Of a DNA stretch of 64,000 bases, positions 33,414 to 45,814 are shown piece after piece. Both the position numbers and the translations under genes were made by a program. The stretch is from Doryteuthis pealeii. Its lineage: Eukaryota > Mollusca > Cephalopoda > Myopsida > Loliginidae. The notes under the pieces were generated by a model. It searched no databases. It had not been told where the DNA came from and saw nothing but the letters and a program-made list of their open reading frames with translations. The stretch is from assembly GCA_023376005.1 (NCBI GenBank), contig CM042143.1, positions 86,217,159 through 86,281,158 on the forward strand, written 5' to 3'. Positions within the stretch are counted from its first letter, which is position 1; every line of letters starts with the position of its first letter.

Positions 33414-33779
33414 CTAGCAAGACCTGTGGATATACCATTACTATTGCTAAATAGTTCAATATGTAAAAAGTATAATAATCATGATTCAACTCTCGGTTAT
33501 TTCCTATAAGTCCAACATAAACAAAGGGGAACCACTCTTAACTGATAAATTATTCATTTATTGATCTACTAGGAAAAAAGAAGACAGAGTTAAGGTTAGT
33601 TTAATGGGAAATAAATAAATAATTCATCAGTCAAGAGTGGTTTCTCTTTGTTTATGTTAGACTTATAGGAAATAACCGAAATCAGGATTTACATTTTATC
33701 TTGGACAGTCTCATTTTTAATCAAAGAGTGTTAAAAGATGATAATGGTCATACAATTAAAGAACACAAGTATTAATAGA
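33414..33779 (-). mobile_element. Hel-A copy carrying a nested MITE
   Basis: The ends are CTAGCAAGACCTGTGGATAT on the plus strand at 33,414 and AACACAAGTATTAATAGA at 33,779. A MITE occupies 33,494-33,678. Mirror at about 47,546-47,899. Confidence 0.6.
33494..33678. mobile_element. ~185 bp MITE nested in Hel-A
   Basis: The ends GGTTATTTCCTATAAGTC (33,494) and GACTTATAGGAAATAACC (33,661-33,678) are perfect inverted repeats, extended by imperfect pairing of the AACATAAACAAAG and CTTTGTTTATGTT blocks. Mirror at about 47,640-47,822. Confidence 0.75.
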
Positions 33780-34029
33780 TAGATGTGTCTGTAATTGAAA
33801 CTAAACCACCAACATCACAATTCCCTAGTTATTGACGTTATCCCAATAAGTTTACATGGTGTGGATAATTTGCATGATAGGATTGCTTTTTGCAAAAAAA
33901 ACTGTAATCTTATATAAAATCATCTTTATATAAAATCATAAAAAATAAGTAATCATTTATGTAGATTCTTATTTAGTTTCTGTTAGTCTTTATAATTTAA
34001 ATACTTTTACAAGTAATAATAATAAAGAA

Positions 34030-35150
34030 TAAGCTCTTAGAAAGAAGGCCTATTCATCAGGTTGGTCAAATCAAAAACTGGGGGGATTACAATTTACTTC
34101 CAATTTCTGTATTTGGCTAAAGAAAATATTTCTTTTACACTTGGAATAACATTTACCTTTAATCAATTGAAGTAAGTATAAGATCTATTTATTCTATTTC
34201 CTTTGGATCTTAACTTTATTATTTTTACATTTATTGTAAGAGAAAAAAAAACATTTTTGGTCAAAAAATTCACTACTAAAAAAAAATGTAATTCAGGAAT
34301 CTTCTTGTTTATATTTGTAAATATACAGATTACACTTAATGAATTTTTTGTTACTCGAATATACAAGATAAAATTTAACTTTAAAGGAAAAGGGTTAAAT
34401 AAAGTTTATTTAACATAAGTAATTTAAAGTTAAACTTCTAAGACCAGAGAAGATTCCTAAATGACACATTTTTAGTAGTTTTTTTAAAATAGTTTATGGT
34501 AAGATTAGTAAAAACAAAATCACATAAGACCTTTACTTATCATAGACAGATTACACTTATATATGATAAACTTGGATTTTTTTGTCACTTTAATATGCAA
34601 AATAAACTTGCAAAAAAAAATGCAAAAAAAAAGCTTTATCATTAAGTATATTTATTTGCTTTTAGAGAATATTAAAGTTTAAGTGAAAAGGGTTAAAGTT
34701 TATTCATTCAAGGTTTATTTTACACTAGCAGGACTTATGGATATACAGCAGTATGATATTTTTACTTAAGAGCTATTGCTAAATAGTTCAATATGTAAAA
34801 GTATAATAATCTTGATTTAACACTCTCGCTCTCTTTCTTTCTTTCCTTTCATTTCATTGAAACAGATTAGGGTTATCCTTCTACACTTTCTTTCAATATT
34901 TTTTTCTGTGTAGCATGTCCTTTTCTTTTTAAACAATAATATTATGTAAGATTAATAAGAACTGTAATTTTAAAAAAATCAATTAAAATAAATAAATCTT
35001 ATACTTATTTCATTTGAATAATGGTAAAAGTTATTCCAAGTGTAAAAAGGAAAACATTCATTGAATTTCTTAAGCAGACTACAGAAGCGAACTATTGCAG
35101 CCTCCAGTTTTCGATTTTACTTATTCGAGAAATAGGTCTTCTATATTGAA
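34030..35150. repeat. Diverged internal inverted repeat with a Hel-A fragment
   Basis: The segment near 34,045-34,130 (GGCCTATTCATCAGG, CAAATCAAAAACTGG) resembles the reverse complement of 35,090-35,135 (CCTCCAGTTTTCGATTTTAC, GAAATAGGTCTTC). Between them are two related blocks (GATTACACTTAATGAATTTT at 34,330 and GATTACACTTATATATGATA at 34,549) and a Hel-A 3' fragment (34,724-34,930, CTAGCAGGACTTATGG). This is an old composite of unknown type. Confidence 0.45.
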
Positions 35151-35527
35151 AGCCATGGTAGAAGCTTAAATCAAAATTAATGATTGTCAACAACAATACT
35201 TTATCTAAAAAAATAAATAAGATGCAATTAATATCACAAATTTGAAAATAACAAACCTGGTATGGTGAACGACTTCTCCTAGATTGGTTGCTCTACTATT
35301 CACTCATAGTTTGAAGAAGTTTATAGTTAAACATTTTCATATGAAATTTGGAAACCTATGGCTATAACCAAATGGTTCAAGAATTTTGTTCCGGTTGCAA
35401 GAACCTTGATGAACAGGCAAGGTAAGCTTAAAACTCTTCAGTCTAGTGTGGTTAATCACATTCACAACTTCAGCAAAAGCATCTTTGTGCCTGACATTAC
35501 CTGCAAAACTTTGGACTCACCCTAGTA

Positions 35528-35555
<28 letters not shown>

Positions 35556-35560
<5 letters not shown>

Positions 35561-35813
35561 AACCCCTCTGCATGAGTAGGATGCGACACAAGTCAATTTC
35601 TTAAGCGGAGTTTAACAGGTTTGAATTCAGAGTTTTCCTTCTCCTAGACTGGTTACCTAGCCAAGGTTAAAGAGTCCAGTCTACCCTACTATTTACCCAT
35701 ACGTTTCCCAAGGGTATTTGCACCATGTGAAATGCTAACAGCTTTGTCTAGGAATTGAACTCTGGTTGATGAGTCCATTTCCTACGACTTTAACCATTAG
35801 ACCACACACCTCC
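35556..35813 (-). repeat. SINE-B, full-length, near consensus
   Basis: On the plus strand: ACCAACCCCTCTGCATGAGT, GGTTTGAATTCAGAGTTTTC, CTCCTAGACTGGTTACCTAG, GCCAAGGTTAAAGAGTCCAG, ACGACTTTAACCATTAGACC. It follows a TA tract (35,528-35,555). Its mirror at 45,526-45,778 shows multiple single-base changes and gaps relative to this copy. Confidence 0.8.
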
Positions 35814-36028
35814 TCACTCACCCTAGTATATATTTGAAAGTGTGGCTGGATAATATATATCTAAAGAAAACTCCATTTAACATACAAGATCTGTGTAATA
35901 ATTCAATACTTCAATCCATCAAAAAAAAGATACAAATTTCCAAGTCCAGACATCACAGATGGTGAGAGTTTTTTGTTCATTCATTTTCATTTCAAAATGA
36001 TTTCCTTTTATTTCTATGTCAGTTTAGG

Positions 36029-36242
36029 AGCCAGTTTAGTTCAGTTGGTAGAGTACCCACCCAGGAAAGGTAACTGATTTGATACAGTTCCCTGCCAAAT
36101 CAGCGCATGAGTAGCACAGATTGGGTAATCTGTGCAAGGCTCCACCTCAGCAAAAACAATCTCCCTGGTCTAGTGCTAGTAAAGAGGAGATAGACTTCCT
36201 CGCTGTCCAGCTGATTACCGACAATAGGCCACTCAGCCTTAC
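36029..36242 (+). repeat. SINE-A, diverged copy
   Basis: Head GGAGCCAGTTTAGTTCAGTT and GGTAGAGTACCC, body AATCAGCGCATGAGTAGCAC, TCCCTGGTCTAGTGCTAG and tail CAATAGGCCACTCAG. Mirror copy at 45,121-45,322. Confidence 0.75.
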
Positions 36243-39200
36243 CAAACTTTGTTGGTTGGTTGTATGAAGATGACACACAATTAACCAGCATTGCAATTGT
36301 AACATAATAGGGAGAGAGAGAGAGAGATTGTGGTAAAGAGTGAGAGGTGAGAGTGTGGAGCCAGAATGGTGACTGGGTGAGACAAAAGCACGATATCCTC
36401 GTTACAATCTTATGGGCCATCCTTTAGGCTTAAGCAAGAGTGCTTGTCCAGCGGAAATCCTTGATTTAGTATTGTAATGGCCAGTATCAGTGTTTAAGTA
36501 GTGAATCAGCCACGCATTTTGCTGGAGGAATAAACCACATGACCTCGCCCAATCTATAAATTTAGGTGGGAATTGTAGCACACCTTATATGCCCAAATTT
36601 CCAACCCTCCAGCTGGTTCCCAACTGAAAACATCAAAGAATGCCAGCCAACCTAACATCAGATCCGAGCTTCTCCAAGAAGAACAAAAATTTTTTATAAA
36701 CACGCCATCACTCCATTCCAAATGAGAGCCGTAAGAAATCTGAAACCAAATATTTATTTATCTTTTTCCTTTCAATAAAAATAATTCAACATCTAATCAA
36801 ACAAATTTTTTTTTTTTCTTTCTTTTCAAAATTCTTTTGAAAATTACACGGCAAAGAAAACAGGATTTACAAGCATTATTTATTATTTATTATTATTATT
36901 ATTTAGTGTCTGTGAACAATAACAACCAACTTAAAAAATAATAATGAAAAAAATAAAATAAAATCGACAGACAATTGGTAGGATTTTTTTTTTTTTTTTA
37001 CGAAGAAGATCAACAGGATTCGTCTTTTGTAAGTGATGATAAGATCAGAGGGAGAAGAAAAATTCCAAGTTTAAGCAGAAGCAACTAAACAGGGACTTTC
37101 AAAGCTTTTCATTTTTAGAGCTTTTTTGGGTTTTATTTTGGTTTTTATATATATATAAAGAATTTAATCTCACTTTCTTTCCTTTCTTCTCCTGGAAATT
37201 CTTTTTTCTTTTTTTTTTTGTCAAATAAGTTTTTTTTAACATACACACCTATGGACATATATATGTGAGATTATGTGTGTATAAAATATACATACATACA
37301 TACAGGTGATTGAAAATAACCTTTATTTTAAACAAAAATTATCCTAACTGCCAGATATAAGAAGTTACTTTCAATCACCCTCTGTGTGTATGTATATATA
37401 TATCATAAAGCAAGAGACATCTATTGATAGTGAGGTAAAATGACTTGGGGTGGGGGAGTATCTCTATATGCCTCATTTCTTTGTAGATTATTCCAGAACA
37501 TATCAACGCATAAACTGCATACACACACACACACACAACACGGGTAAATGTATAGATTTTATGTGCCACAGAAATAAAATAGCACAGGTCGGGCACAGAA
37601 GTCTGCTGGCTGGGTGGGGGTATACATGCAGAGTGGGTGCAGGGTGATACACATACTCACAGACTCAGTGGTGAAAAATACATTTACTTTTTTTTTGGGG
37701 GGGGGGGTACTGCCCAAGTAAGGGTTATTTTGTGGATTTAGGGAGCGTGTTTTGTTGTTTGTTTTGTTTTTATTCAGCTTCAGTTAAAATTTCAAGGAAG
37801 GGTTTTTTCTTTTGTTAGAAGAGGGAAATAAGGGGAGATAAAAAGGGAGCAACAAAGTTGTGAAAAAACTTGAGGAACTGGGAAAGCTGAGTGAAAATAG
37901 ATTTAAGGACATTTTTTCACCTTCCATTTTTATTAAATATTGGCAACCATTTGGATACTGGGATTTGTTTCGTGGTGTGAAATGAAAAGATGGAGGGAGA
38001 GAGTCATCCCAGTACTCAGATACACACGCATACACATAACATACACACACTCTTTACTACTTTAATTCCAAAATCTTCAATAATTAAATTTGTCATCTCA
38101 ATGAGATAAATTTAGATAAATTATATTAAAAAATTGAAGAGCAAATTATATTTGAGTTTTCATTTCTGACAGAAGAATTAGAATTTCATAATTAAAAAGG
38201 AAAGAAATATATAAAGTAAGAAATTTAATCATGTCTTTTACAGACTCCAATCTATATATTTTTCTTTCTTTTCTTTTGGTCACTCAAAAAAGAAAGTTAT
38301 AAGTTGATCAATGAGTATTTAATTTATAATCAAGATCATTAATACATAGAATAAACTCTATTATTAACAATTCTCTATGAAAATCTGAGTTAGATTGCCT
38401 CAAAACAAGCCCATGTTATTAATTCGTTAAAATCCTACATTGATCACTAAAAATAAAGTTTACAATAATATTTCTTTCAAACAAAAACATTTATACTTGT
38501 TTCTGTGATCAGATTTTTATCTAAAAATAAAAGAATAAAATTTACTCTTAAATGAATAATTTAATTTGGTCCAAAAAAACAGGATTTTCCTAAAGAAAAT
38601 ATGATACTAACAAGAATATTTCATGCTAAAATTTTTAATCCACATTTTCATGTTTGTTTTTGAAGGATAAATGTTCCAATTCAGTTAGTTATACTTATTA
38701 TCCAAACCTTAATTTGTGTGTGGGTGGGGGAAAAATGACTGACGTTCCAAGAAGAAGGCAAAAAAAAAAAACCCAAAGTCATCAACAAAAAATTTAATCA
38801 TATCAGATCAGAGATTGTAAATAAGAGCGAACCTAGACAATTCAAGCTGATTCAAGCTTCTTTTTTTTTTTGACATCATCAATACAGTTACAACAATTAA
38901 AAATCTAAGATTACGTTTTGGTTTCAACAAAAACTAAATATAAAGAAAACAAAGAAAAAAAGCCAAATTTTCTTAAAGGGCCAAAAAGCTTACAATAAAA
39001 CAAAATGGATGTTGTTGTTCAATTAAAAAAACAAATAGAGATGAAACAAAATAACTATTAGTTCAGTTTAAAAGCCGTAAGGGAAACCAAAGCCAAACTT
39101 TTTTTTAGATCTTATTTCCATGCTGGTATCATATTAGGTACATGAAAAGTTTTTGTATAATCGCCAAACCTAGCCGATTCTATTACTTTAACTTAACATC

Positions 39201-40098
39201 AGCTCAGAATAAAGTTCAGATTGTGACAATTAAGGCTGCATCCTTAACATCAATACAAATGGGTGCAAGCAGCAAATTGTGGGCTAGTATTGGTCTACCT
39301 TAACTCCACTCCTGCATATCGAGAAACCTGCACTGGAAAAAATAAGATCTAAAACATTTGTTTCAGTTATCCTTACCACACTTTTAAAACTGCACTACTG
39401 CCCCTTTCATGTCTTTATAGCTAAAAACAAAACAGTAAAATTTCATTTCCAATAAAGAAAAAAAAATCACAGCAAATCATGGACCAATTTATTATTCTGT
39501 TCTAAGAGAAAAAAAAAACCAAAAAACTTGATTATGACATGTGGTGGGTGAGGCTTAGGGGGGAGAAATGCACGACAAATGGGGTGCATTAATACATCAC
39601 TAGGCATTCACCATTTATCAGCAGTAATAGCTAAAACAGCAGAAACAGATAGCCAGCAATGTAATAACATACATACCACCCACCCCCCCAAATAAATTTA
39701 AAACATTATTTACTTTTTTTTTTTCTTTTTAAATCTATGCTTTCTGCATATTTATCATTAAATGGAAATATTTCTTTTATGTGTGGATGTCATTTTTTTT
39801 TTTTTTTTTTCTTTTTAGATTACCAGAGAAGATGAGGAGGGTGTCTGTTCCAAGCACCTAACTTGCACAACACACTGACTGCTGCCATCTTTGTTTGTTT
39901 TCCCCCCCTTCTCCTGAAAGAATGGGTGGGGAGCAGGAGGAAAACTTATTAAAACTTGCTCCCCCCTACCTTACCCCCCTCAAATGCTCCATCTCTCTAT
40001 AAAAAAAAAAAGAAAAGAAATCCTCTTCCATTCCTCACAATCCTTCCCATGATGTTTTCTAGAAAGTCGATCCTTCTACACTGACAGGAGACGAACTG
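36243..40098. other. Non-coding stretch, possibly 3' UTR/downstream of the exon at 40.1 kb
   Basis: No coding frame is supported. 36,290-36,750 is less AT-rich than its surroundings and may be an old repeat. A small TIR unit lies at about 37,305-37,378. Homopolymers and a G run at about 37,697-37,708 are scattered through it. If the exon at 40,099-40,239 is the last of a minus-strand gene, the 3' UTR would extend leftward into this stretch, but I see no decisive polyadenylation site. Confidence 0.4.
37305..37378. repeat. ~75 bp TIR mini-element
   Basis: GGTGATTGAAAATAACC at the left end and GTTACTTTCAATCACC at the right end are inverted copies. Mirrored at about 44,008-44,078 (GGGTGATTGAAAAAC to ACTTCAATCACC). 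No coding capacity. Confidence 0.6.
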
Positions 40099-40239
40099 TT
40101 AACTGGAGATATTCGCTTCAGGATATCCGAACATGTCCAAGCACACGTTCAAATCTTGCTCGTCTAATTTCACACACTTGAGGGTACCGCGGCAACAAAC
40201 TGAGCAGCCCGTGAGCCGAATCGAAATCAAGCGGCACTC
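40099..40239 (-). CDS. Putative terminal exon of an unrecognised host gene
   Basis: The minus strand is open from a pyrimidine-rich tract ending TTTTTCAAG (a good splice acceptor; AG at 40,241-40,240, or three bases later) to a TAA at 40,099-40,101. The ~46 residues include RLTGCSVCCRGTLKCVKL and NVCLDMFGYPEANISS: cysteine-rich in the first half, acidic then hydrophobic after. Base composition is near 50% GC against roughly 30% around it, with varied third positions, unlike the low-complexity frames nearby. I do not recognise the family. Upstream sequence reads as intron (FFFF-type low complexity). The mirrored copy at about 41,143-41,283 keeps the acceptor tract but is frameshifted. An upstream exon is not identifiable in the window. 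Confidence 0.55.
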   Translation of the reverse strand, partial: ECRLISIRLTGCSVCCRGTLKCVKLDEQDLNVCLDMFGYPEANISS

Positions 40240-40639
40240 CTTGAAAAAGGAAAAGAAAAAAAAAATGCCAATCAAGATATGAAAATATAATTTTATGTAT
40301 TTGGGTAATTCAGTTGAATATCCAGAAAGTAAGTGCAACCAACCCCTTTCAATTTTGAAATTTTGTACAGTTTTCGACAAAAAATATAGCAATTGAATTA
40401 TATTTTAAACAATGATATTTTTAAACTTAACATCATGCCTGCCCTCTATTTCAATGAAATCTTTATATATTAATGTTATCATTAGCAAAATACCCCCCCC
40501 CCCATAATTAAATCAGAAAGTTTTTTTAAATTTAAAATAACTGATTCTTATAAGAATTCATATCATGATAAACAAACTGAAATTTAATTAATTCCCCTGA
40601 TTTTGTAAATCTTTTTCAATTGCCTGTTATTATTTTTAA
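40240..40639 (-). other. Probable intronic sequence upstream of the 40.1 kb exon
   Basis: AT-rich, with a C run at about 40,492-40,503. No coding frame with composition like the exon. It leads into the inverted-repeat centre. Confidence 0.4.
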
Positions 40640-40757
40640 ACATGATTTACGGCAACTTATGACGAGCCAAACTTAAAATACACTTTAAAATTATTTTTGC
40701 GTCATTTTGATCAAATGATTTTAAGTTGGCCGTCATAAGTTGCCGTAAAATCCATGA
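40640..40757. repeat. Centre of the giant inverted repeat
   Basis: CATGATTTACGGCAACTTAT (40,640-) is inverted at about 40,730-40,757 (ATAAGTTGCCGTAAAATCC, then ATG). The unpaired spacer is about 37 bp (40,681-40,717) and includes the near-palindrome TCATTTTGATCAAATGA. Confidence 0.9.
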
Positions 40758-41142
40758 TTTACAAAATAACATTTCTAACAACTCATTGAAAAAAAAGATT
40801 ACCCAAAAATCACGGGAATTAATTAAATTTTCATATTGATATCAAGAATATTTTATAAAGCATCAGTTATTTTATTTAAAAACTTTCTAAATAATTAGTA
40901 TTTCTCTATGATAAATTGAATATAATAAATTTATTTGAAATATGAGCGCATGAGTAAGTTTAAAATATCATTGTTAAAATATCAGTATCAATTGCCTAAT
41001 AATTTTGTCGAAAACTGTACAAAATTCAGAAAATTGAAGGGTTGGTGAACAATTTACTTTTTCTGATGATCAACATGAAATTACCCCAAATACATAAATA
41101 TATTCTATATCTGATTTGGCATTTTTTCTTTTCCTTTTTCAG

Positions 41143-41283
41143 GGGAGATCCCCTTGCTTGCATCGCCACGGCTTATCATTGTTGCCGCGGTCCCCTTCAA
41201 GGTGCTGAAATTAACGCCGAGCAATCATTGAACGTGTGCTTGCGACATGTTCGGATATCCTGAAGCAAATATCTCCCAGTATA
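41143..41283 (+). pseudogene. Mirror copy of the 40.1 kb exon, frame broken
   Basis: This keeps the acceptor tract CTTTTCCTTTTTCAG, the GTTGCCGCGGT block and the TTGAACGTGTGCTTG and ACATGTTCGGATATCCTGAA blocks, but several one-base gains and losses destroy the frame that is open in the left copy. It is either a decayed duplicate or a sequencing/assembly error copy. Confidence 0.7.
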
Positions 41284-44200
41284 ACACTTCTCTTCCTTGT
41301 CAGTGTAAGAGACCACCTTCTAGAACATCAATTGGAAGGATTGTCGAGGATGGAAGAGATTTTCTTGCTTTTTTTTTATAGAGTAGATGACATTGGAAGG
41401 AGGTAAGGTAGGGGGAGAATTTTTAATAAGTTTCCCCTGCCTCCCCCACCCATCTTTCAGCGAGAAGGGGGCGGAAAACAAAACAAAGATGGCACATCAG
41501 CTTGTGTTGTCTCAAGTTAGTGCTTGCCCAGAAACAGACCCCTCCTCATCTTCTCCTGTATCTAAAAAGAAAAAAAAAAAAAAAAAATACATCCAACATA
41601 AAAGAAATATTTCCCATTAATGATAAATATGCAGAAAGCATAGATTTAAAAGAAAAAAAAAAAGTCAAAATAATTTTTAAAATTTATCTTGGGGGTGGTG
41701 CGTATGTATGTATACCATTGCCTGCTAACTTTCTGCACTTTTAATTACTGCTGATAATAGGTGAAGCCTACATTGATTATATTCACACCCCATTTGCTGA
41801 CCCTCACCCCCTAAGACCCTCACCCACCACATGTCATTATCAGTTTTTGCGTTTTTTTTCTCTAAGAAAGAATAATAATTGGTCAATTGATTTCTGCTGA
41901 TTTTTTTCTTTATGAAAAATTAAATTTTACTGTTTTGTTTTAGTATAAACAGAAAGGCGCAGTAGTCCAGTTTAAAAGTGTGGTAAAGGATAACTGAACA
42001 TAAATGCTTTTAATCTTATTTTCCAAGTGCCCAGGTTTAACTCGATATGCAGGAGGGATAAAGGTAGACACCTCTAGCCACAATTGGCCATGCTTGCACC
42101 CATATTGTATTGAATGTTAAAGGATGCAGCCTTACATTGTCACATCCTGAACTTTATTCTGAGCTGAGTGCGTAAGCTTAATAATAGATCAGCTAGCTGT
42201 TGGTCTTTACCAAAACTTTTTATGACCCTAATTGAATACCACACTGCGAAACATAAGATCTAAAAAAAATTTGCTTTGGTTACCTTACCGCCACTTTTAA
42301 CTCGCTGAACTACATAGTTATTGTTCATCTCTATTTTGTTTTTTTTAATTTGAACAACAACACTTCCATTTTGTATTATTGAAGCTTTGCACTTTTAAGA
42401 AAATGCTTTTTTCTTTACGTTTCATTTATATTACGTTTTTGGTGAACCAAAACGTAACTTAGATAATTTTGTTACAGTACTGATGATGCTCAAAAAAAAA
42501 AAAGAAAGGTACTGAATCACTTGAAATTGCATAATGTTTCCTTCATTTAGCATCCGGATCTGAGATCATTAAATATTTTCTGTTGATGATCTTTGGGTTT
42601 TTTTTTTCCTTCTCTTCAGACCTCAAGTCCATTTTGCCCCCACCCACACACCAAATTAGTTGGATAAAATAAATATCAACTAACTCGAAATTGAAATTTA
42701 TCCTTCAAAAAAACATGAAAATGTGATTAAATTTTAGCATGAAGGATATTCTTTTATGTATATTTTTTTCTTTAGAAAATCCTGTCATTTGACCAAAGTA
42801 AATTATTCACTTAGAGTAAATTTTTATTCTTTTATTTAGATAAAAATTCTGATCCAGAAAAAAAGTATAAATGTATTTCAGTTTTTCTGAAAAAAGTATT
42901 ATTTGTAAAACCTTTTATATTCTTAGTGATAATGACGGATTTTAAACGAATTAAATAACATGCGGCTTGTTAGCCAAAATCTAACTCAATTTTTCATAGA
43001 ACATGTTAATAAATAAATTTATTCATGTATATATGATTTTGATTATAAATTAATACCTCATTGATTCAACTTATACAATTTCTTTTTTGCGTGCGACCAA
43101 AAAAAAGAAAAGAAAAATAATATAGAATTTGGGAGTCTCTAAAAGACATGATAAATTTCATTACTTTATATATTTCTTTCCTTAATATAAAGTTCTAATT
43201 CTCTGTGAGAAATGAAAGACTCAAATATAATTTGCTCTCAAATATTTTAATATAATTTATCTAAATTATCTCATTGAGATGACAAATTTTAATTATTGAA
43301 GATTTTGGAATAAAGTAGTAAAGAGTGTGTGTTATGTATTATGCGTGTGTATTCTGAGTACCTGGATAACTTCTCCCTCCATCTTTTCATTTCACACCAC
43401 GAACAAAATCCCGTATCCAAAATGGTTGCCAATATTAATAAAAATTGGAAGGTGAAAAAAAATGTCCTTAAATCTATTTTCACTCAGCTTTCCCATTCCT
43501 CAAAGTTTGTTCACAACTTTGTTATCCCTTTTTTTATCTCCCTTTATTTCCCCTTCTAACAAAAAGAAACAAAACCCTTCCTGTGAAATTTTTAACTGAG
43601 TGAATTAAAACAAAACAAACAACAAAAACCTGCCTCCCCTAAATCCACAAAATAACCCTTCACTTGGCAGACCCCCCCCCCCCAAAAAAAAAGTAAATTA
43701 TGTTTCACCATTTTAATTACTGAGTCTGCTGATATGTGTACACCCTCACCACCTCTGCATTATACCCCCCACCAGCCAGCAGACTTCTTGCCCGACCTGT
43801 GCTTCCGTAGTTTTATTTTGTGGCCAATAAAATCTAACATTTACCCGTGTGTTGTGTGGTATGCAGTTATGCCAGTTGCAGATGTTCTGGATATCTACAA
43901 AAGAATTGAGCATATAGAGCATACTCCCCCCACCCCAATCGTATTTTATCTCACTATCAATAGATGTCTCTTGCTTAGAATATATATACATTATTACATA
44001 CACACAGAGGGTGATTGAAAAACTTCTTATATTGCCAGATTAATAAATTTGTTTAAAATAAAAAGTACTTCAATCACCTTTAGTATGTATGTAGTATTAA
44101 TACACACATAATCTCCGATAGTAAATGTCCATAGGTGCTGTATTGGTAAAAAAAACTTATTTGAACAAAAAAAAAGAAAAAAGAAGTTCCAGGAGAAAAA

Positions 44201-45120
44201 GAAAAAGAAAGTGAGATTAAATTCTTAATATTATATATTAAAAAACCAAATAAACCCAAACTAAAGCTCTAAAAATGTAAAAGCTTTTGAAAGTCCCTGT
44301 TTGTTCTTCTGCTTTAAATGTTGGAATTTTTCTAATCTCCCATCTATCTATCATCACTTAAAAGACGAATCCTGTTGCATCTTCTTCATAAAAAAAAAAA
44401 AAAAAAAATCTGCCCCTAACCAATTGTCTGTCGATTTTATTTATTTTTTTCATTATATTCTTTGAAGTGGTTTGTTTTATTGTCACAGACACTAAAAATA
44501 ATAATAATAATAATAAATAATGCTTGTAAAATCTGTTTCTTTGCCCCGTGTAATTTACAAAGAATTTTGAAAAAAAAGAAAAAAAAAATTTGTTTGATAG
44601 ATTGAATTATTTTTATTGAAGAAAAAGTAAAATAACTATTTAGTTTCAGATCTTACGCTCTCATTTGGAATGGACACTGATGCGTTTTATAAAAAAATAT
44701 TTGCTTCTTCTGGAGAAAAGCTCGATCTAATTTAGGTGGCTGCATTCTTTGATGTTTCAGTTCCAAAAACCAGCTGGAGGTGTTGGAATATGGCATATAG
44801 GTCTACAATTCCCCACCTAAATTAATTAGATTGCCGAGTCATGTGTTTATTCCTCCAGCAAAATGCCTTATGGCGATCGACTACTTAAACACTGTACTCC
44901 ATTACAATACTAAATCAAGATTCCGCATGACAAGCACTCTTGCCTTAAACTAAAGATGCCCATAGATTGTAACGAGGATATTCGTGCTTTTGTCTCACCC
45001 ATCACCATTCTGGCTCCACCACTCCCACTCTTTACCACAATCCTCTCTCCCTATTATGATTACAATTGCAATGGCTGGTTTAATGTGGTCATCTTCATAC
45101 AACCAACCAAACAAGAGTTG

Positions 45121-45322
45121 AAGGCTGAGTGGCCTATTGTCGTAATTAAGCTGACACGAGGAAGTCTATCTCCCTCTTACTAGCACTTAGACCCAGGGAT
45201 TGTGTTGCTTGAGGGGCCTTCCACAATTACCCAATCTGTGCGCTACTCATGCGCTATTTGCAGGAACTGTATCAAATCAGTACCTTTCCTCCGGGTGGTC
45301 TCTACCAACTCAAACTAAACTG
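45121..45322 (-). repeat. SINE-A, mirror copy
   Basis: Reverse-complement partner of 36,029-36,242: GGCTGAGTGGCCTATTGTCG, GCGCTACTCATGCGC and a degraded head. It shows extra bases and gaps not present in the left copy. Confidence 0.7.
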
Positions 45323-45525
45323 ACATGAAATAAAAGGAAACTCACTTTGAAATGAAATATGAAATTGAAACAAAAAAAAAACTCTGACCATCTGCTATGC
45401 TCTGCGACTTGGAAATTTGTATCTTTTTTTATGATTGAAGTGTAATTAGTACACATGATCTTGTATGTTAAAGCGACGTCTTCTTTAGATATATATTATC
45501 CAGCCACACTTTCAATATTAACTAA

Positions 45526-45775
45526 CGAGTGTAGGGTGGTGATCTACATGTTAAAGTCTAGGAAATGACTCTCAACCAGAGTTCAATTCCTGACAAAGCG
45601 TAGCATTTCACATACTGCAAAAACCCTTGGAAACGCTCAGGGTAAATCAGTAGGGAACTGCGACTCTTTAAACCTTGGCACGTAACCAGTCTAGGAAAGA
45701 AAACTCTGAATTCAAACCTGTTAAACTCCGCTAAGAAATTGACTTGATGTCGCATCTACTCATGCAGAGGGTTGG

Positions 45776-45778
<3 letters not shown>
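45526..45778 (+). repeat. SINE-B, mirror copy
   Basis: Partner of 35,556-35,813. AACTCTGAATTCAAACCTGT and ACTCATGCAGAGGGTTGG are intact, but the GGGTAAATAGTAGGGTAGAC block has become GGGTAAATCAGTAGGG and the head reads GTGGTGATCTACATGTTAAA. Confidence 0.7.

Positions 45779-45814
<36 letters not shown>

Larger units (their letters stand above)
24520..40680 (+). repeat. Left arm of a giant (~16 kb) inverted repeat
   Basis: Sampled landmarks along this arm have a reverse-complement partner in 40,718-56,785. Examples: GATATCCGAACATGTCC at 40,122 pairs with 41,243-41,259; the SINE-A block at 36,103 pairs with 45,254; the MITE at 25.7-26.3 kb pairs with 55.1-55.6 kb; CGAACGTT near 24,540 pairs with 56,761. 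Partner coordinates sum to about 81,200-81,380, so the centre is near 40.7 kb. SINE and Helitron copies on this arm stay close to family consensus. See the finding on a fold-back artefact. Confidence 0.93.

Noticed and set aside
36100..36420. A 106-residue minus-strand gene
   Set aside because: Most of it is the reverse of SINE-A and a GA-rich stretch; no domain is visible and the mirror copy does not keep it open.
43746..44018. Coding frames in the right arm as new genes
   Set aside because: They lie in the degraded mirror of 37.4-37.6 kb, overlap on both strands and are not open at equal length in the left copy.
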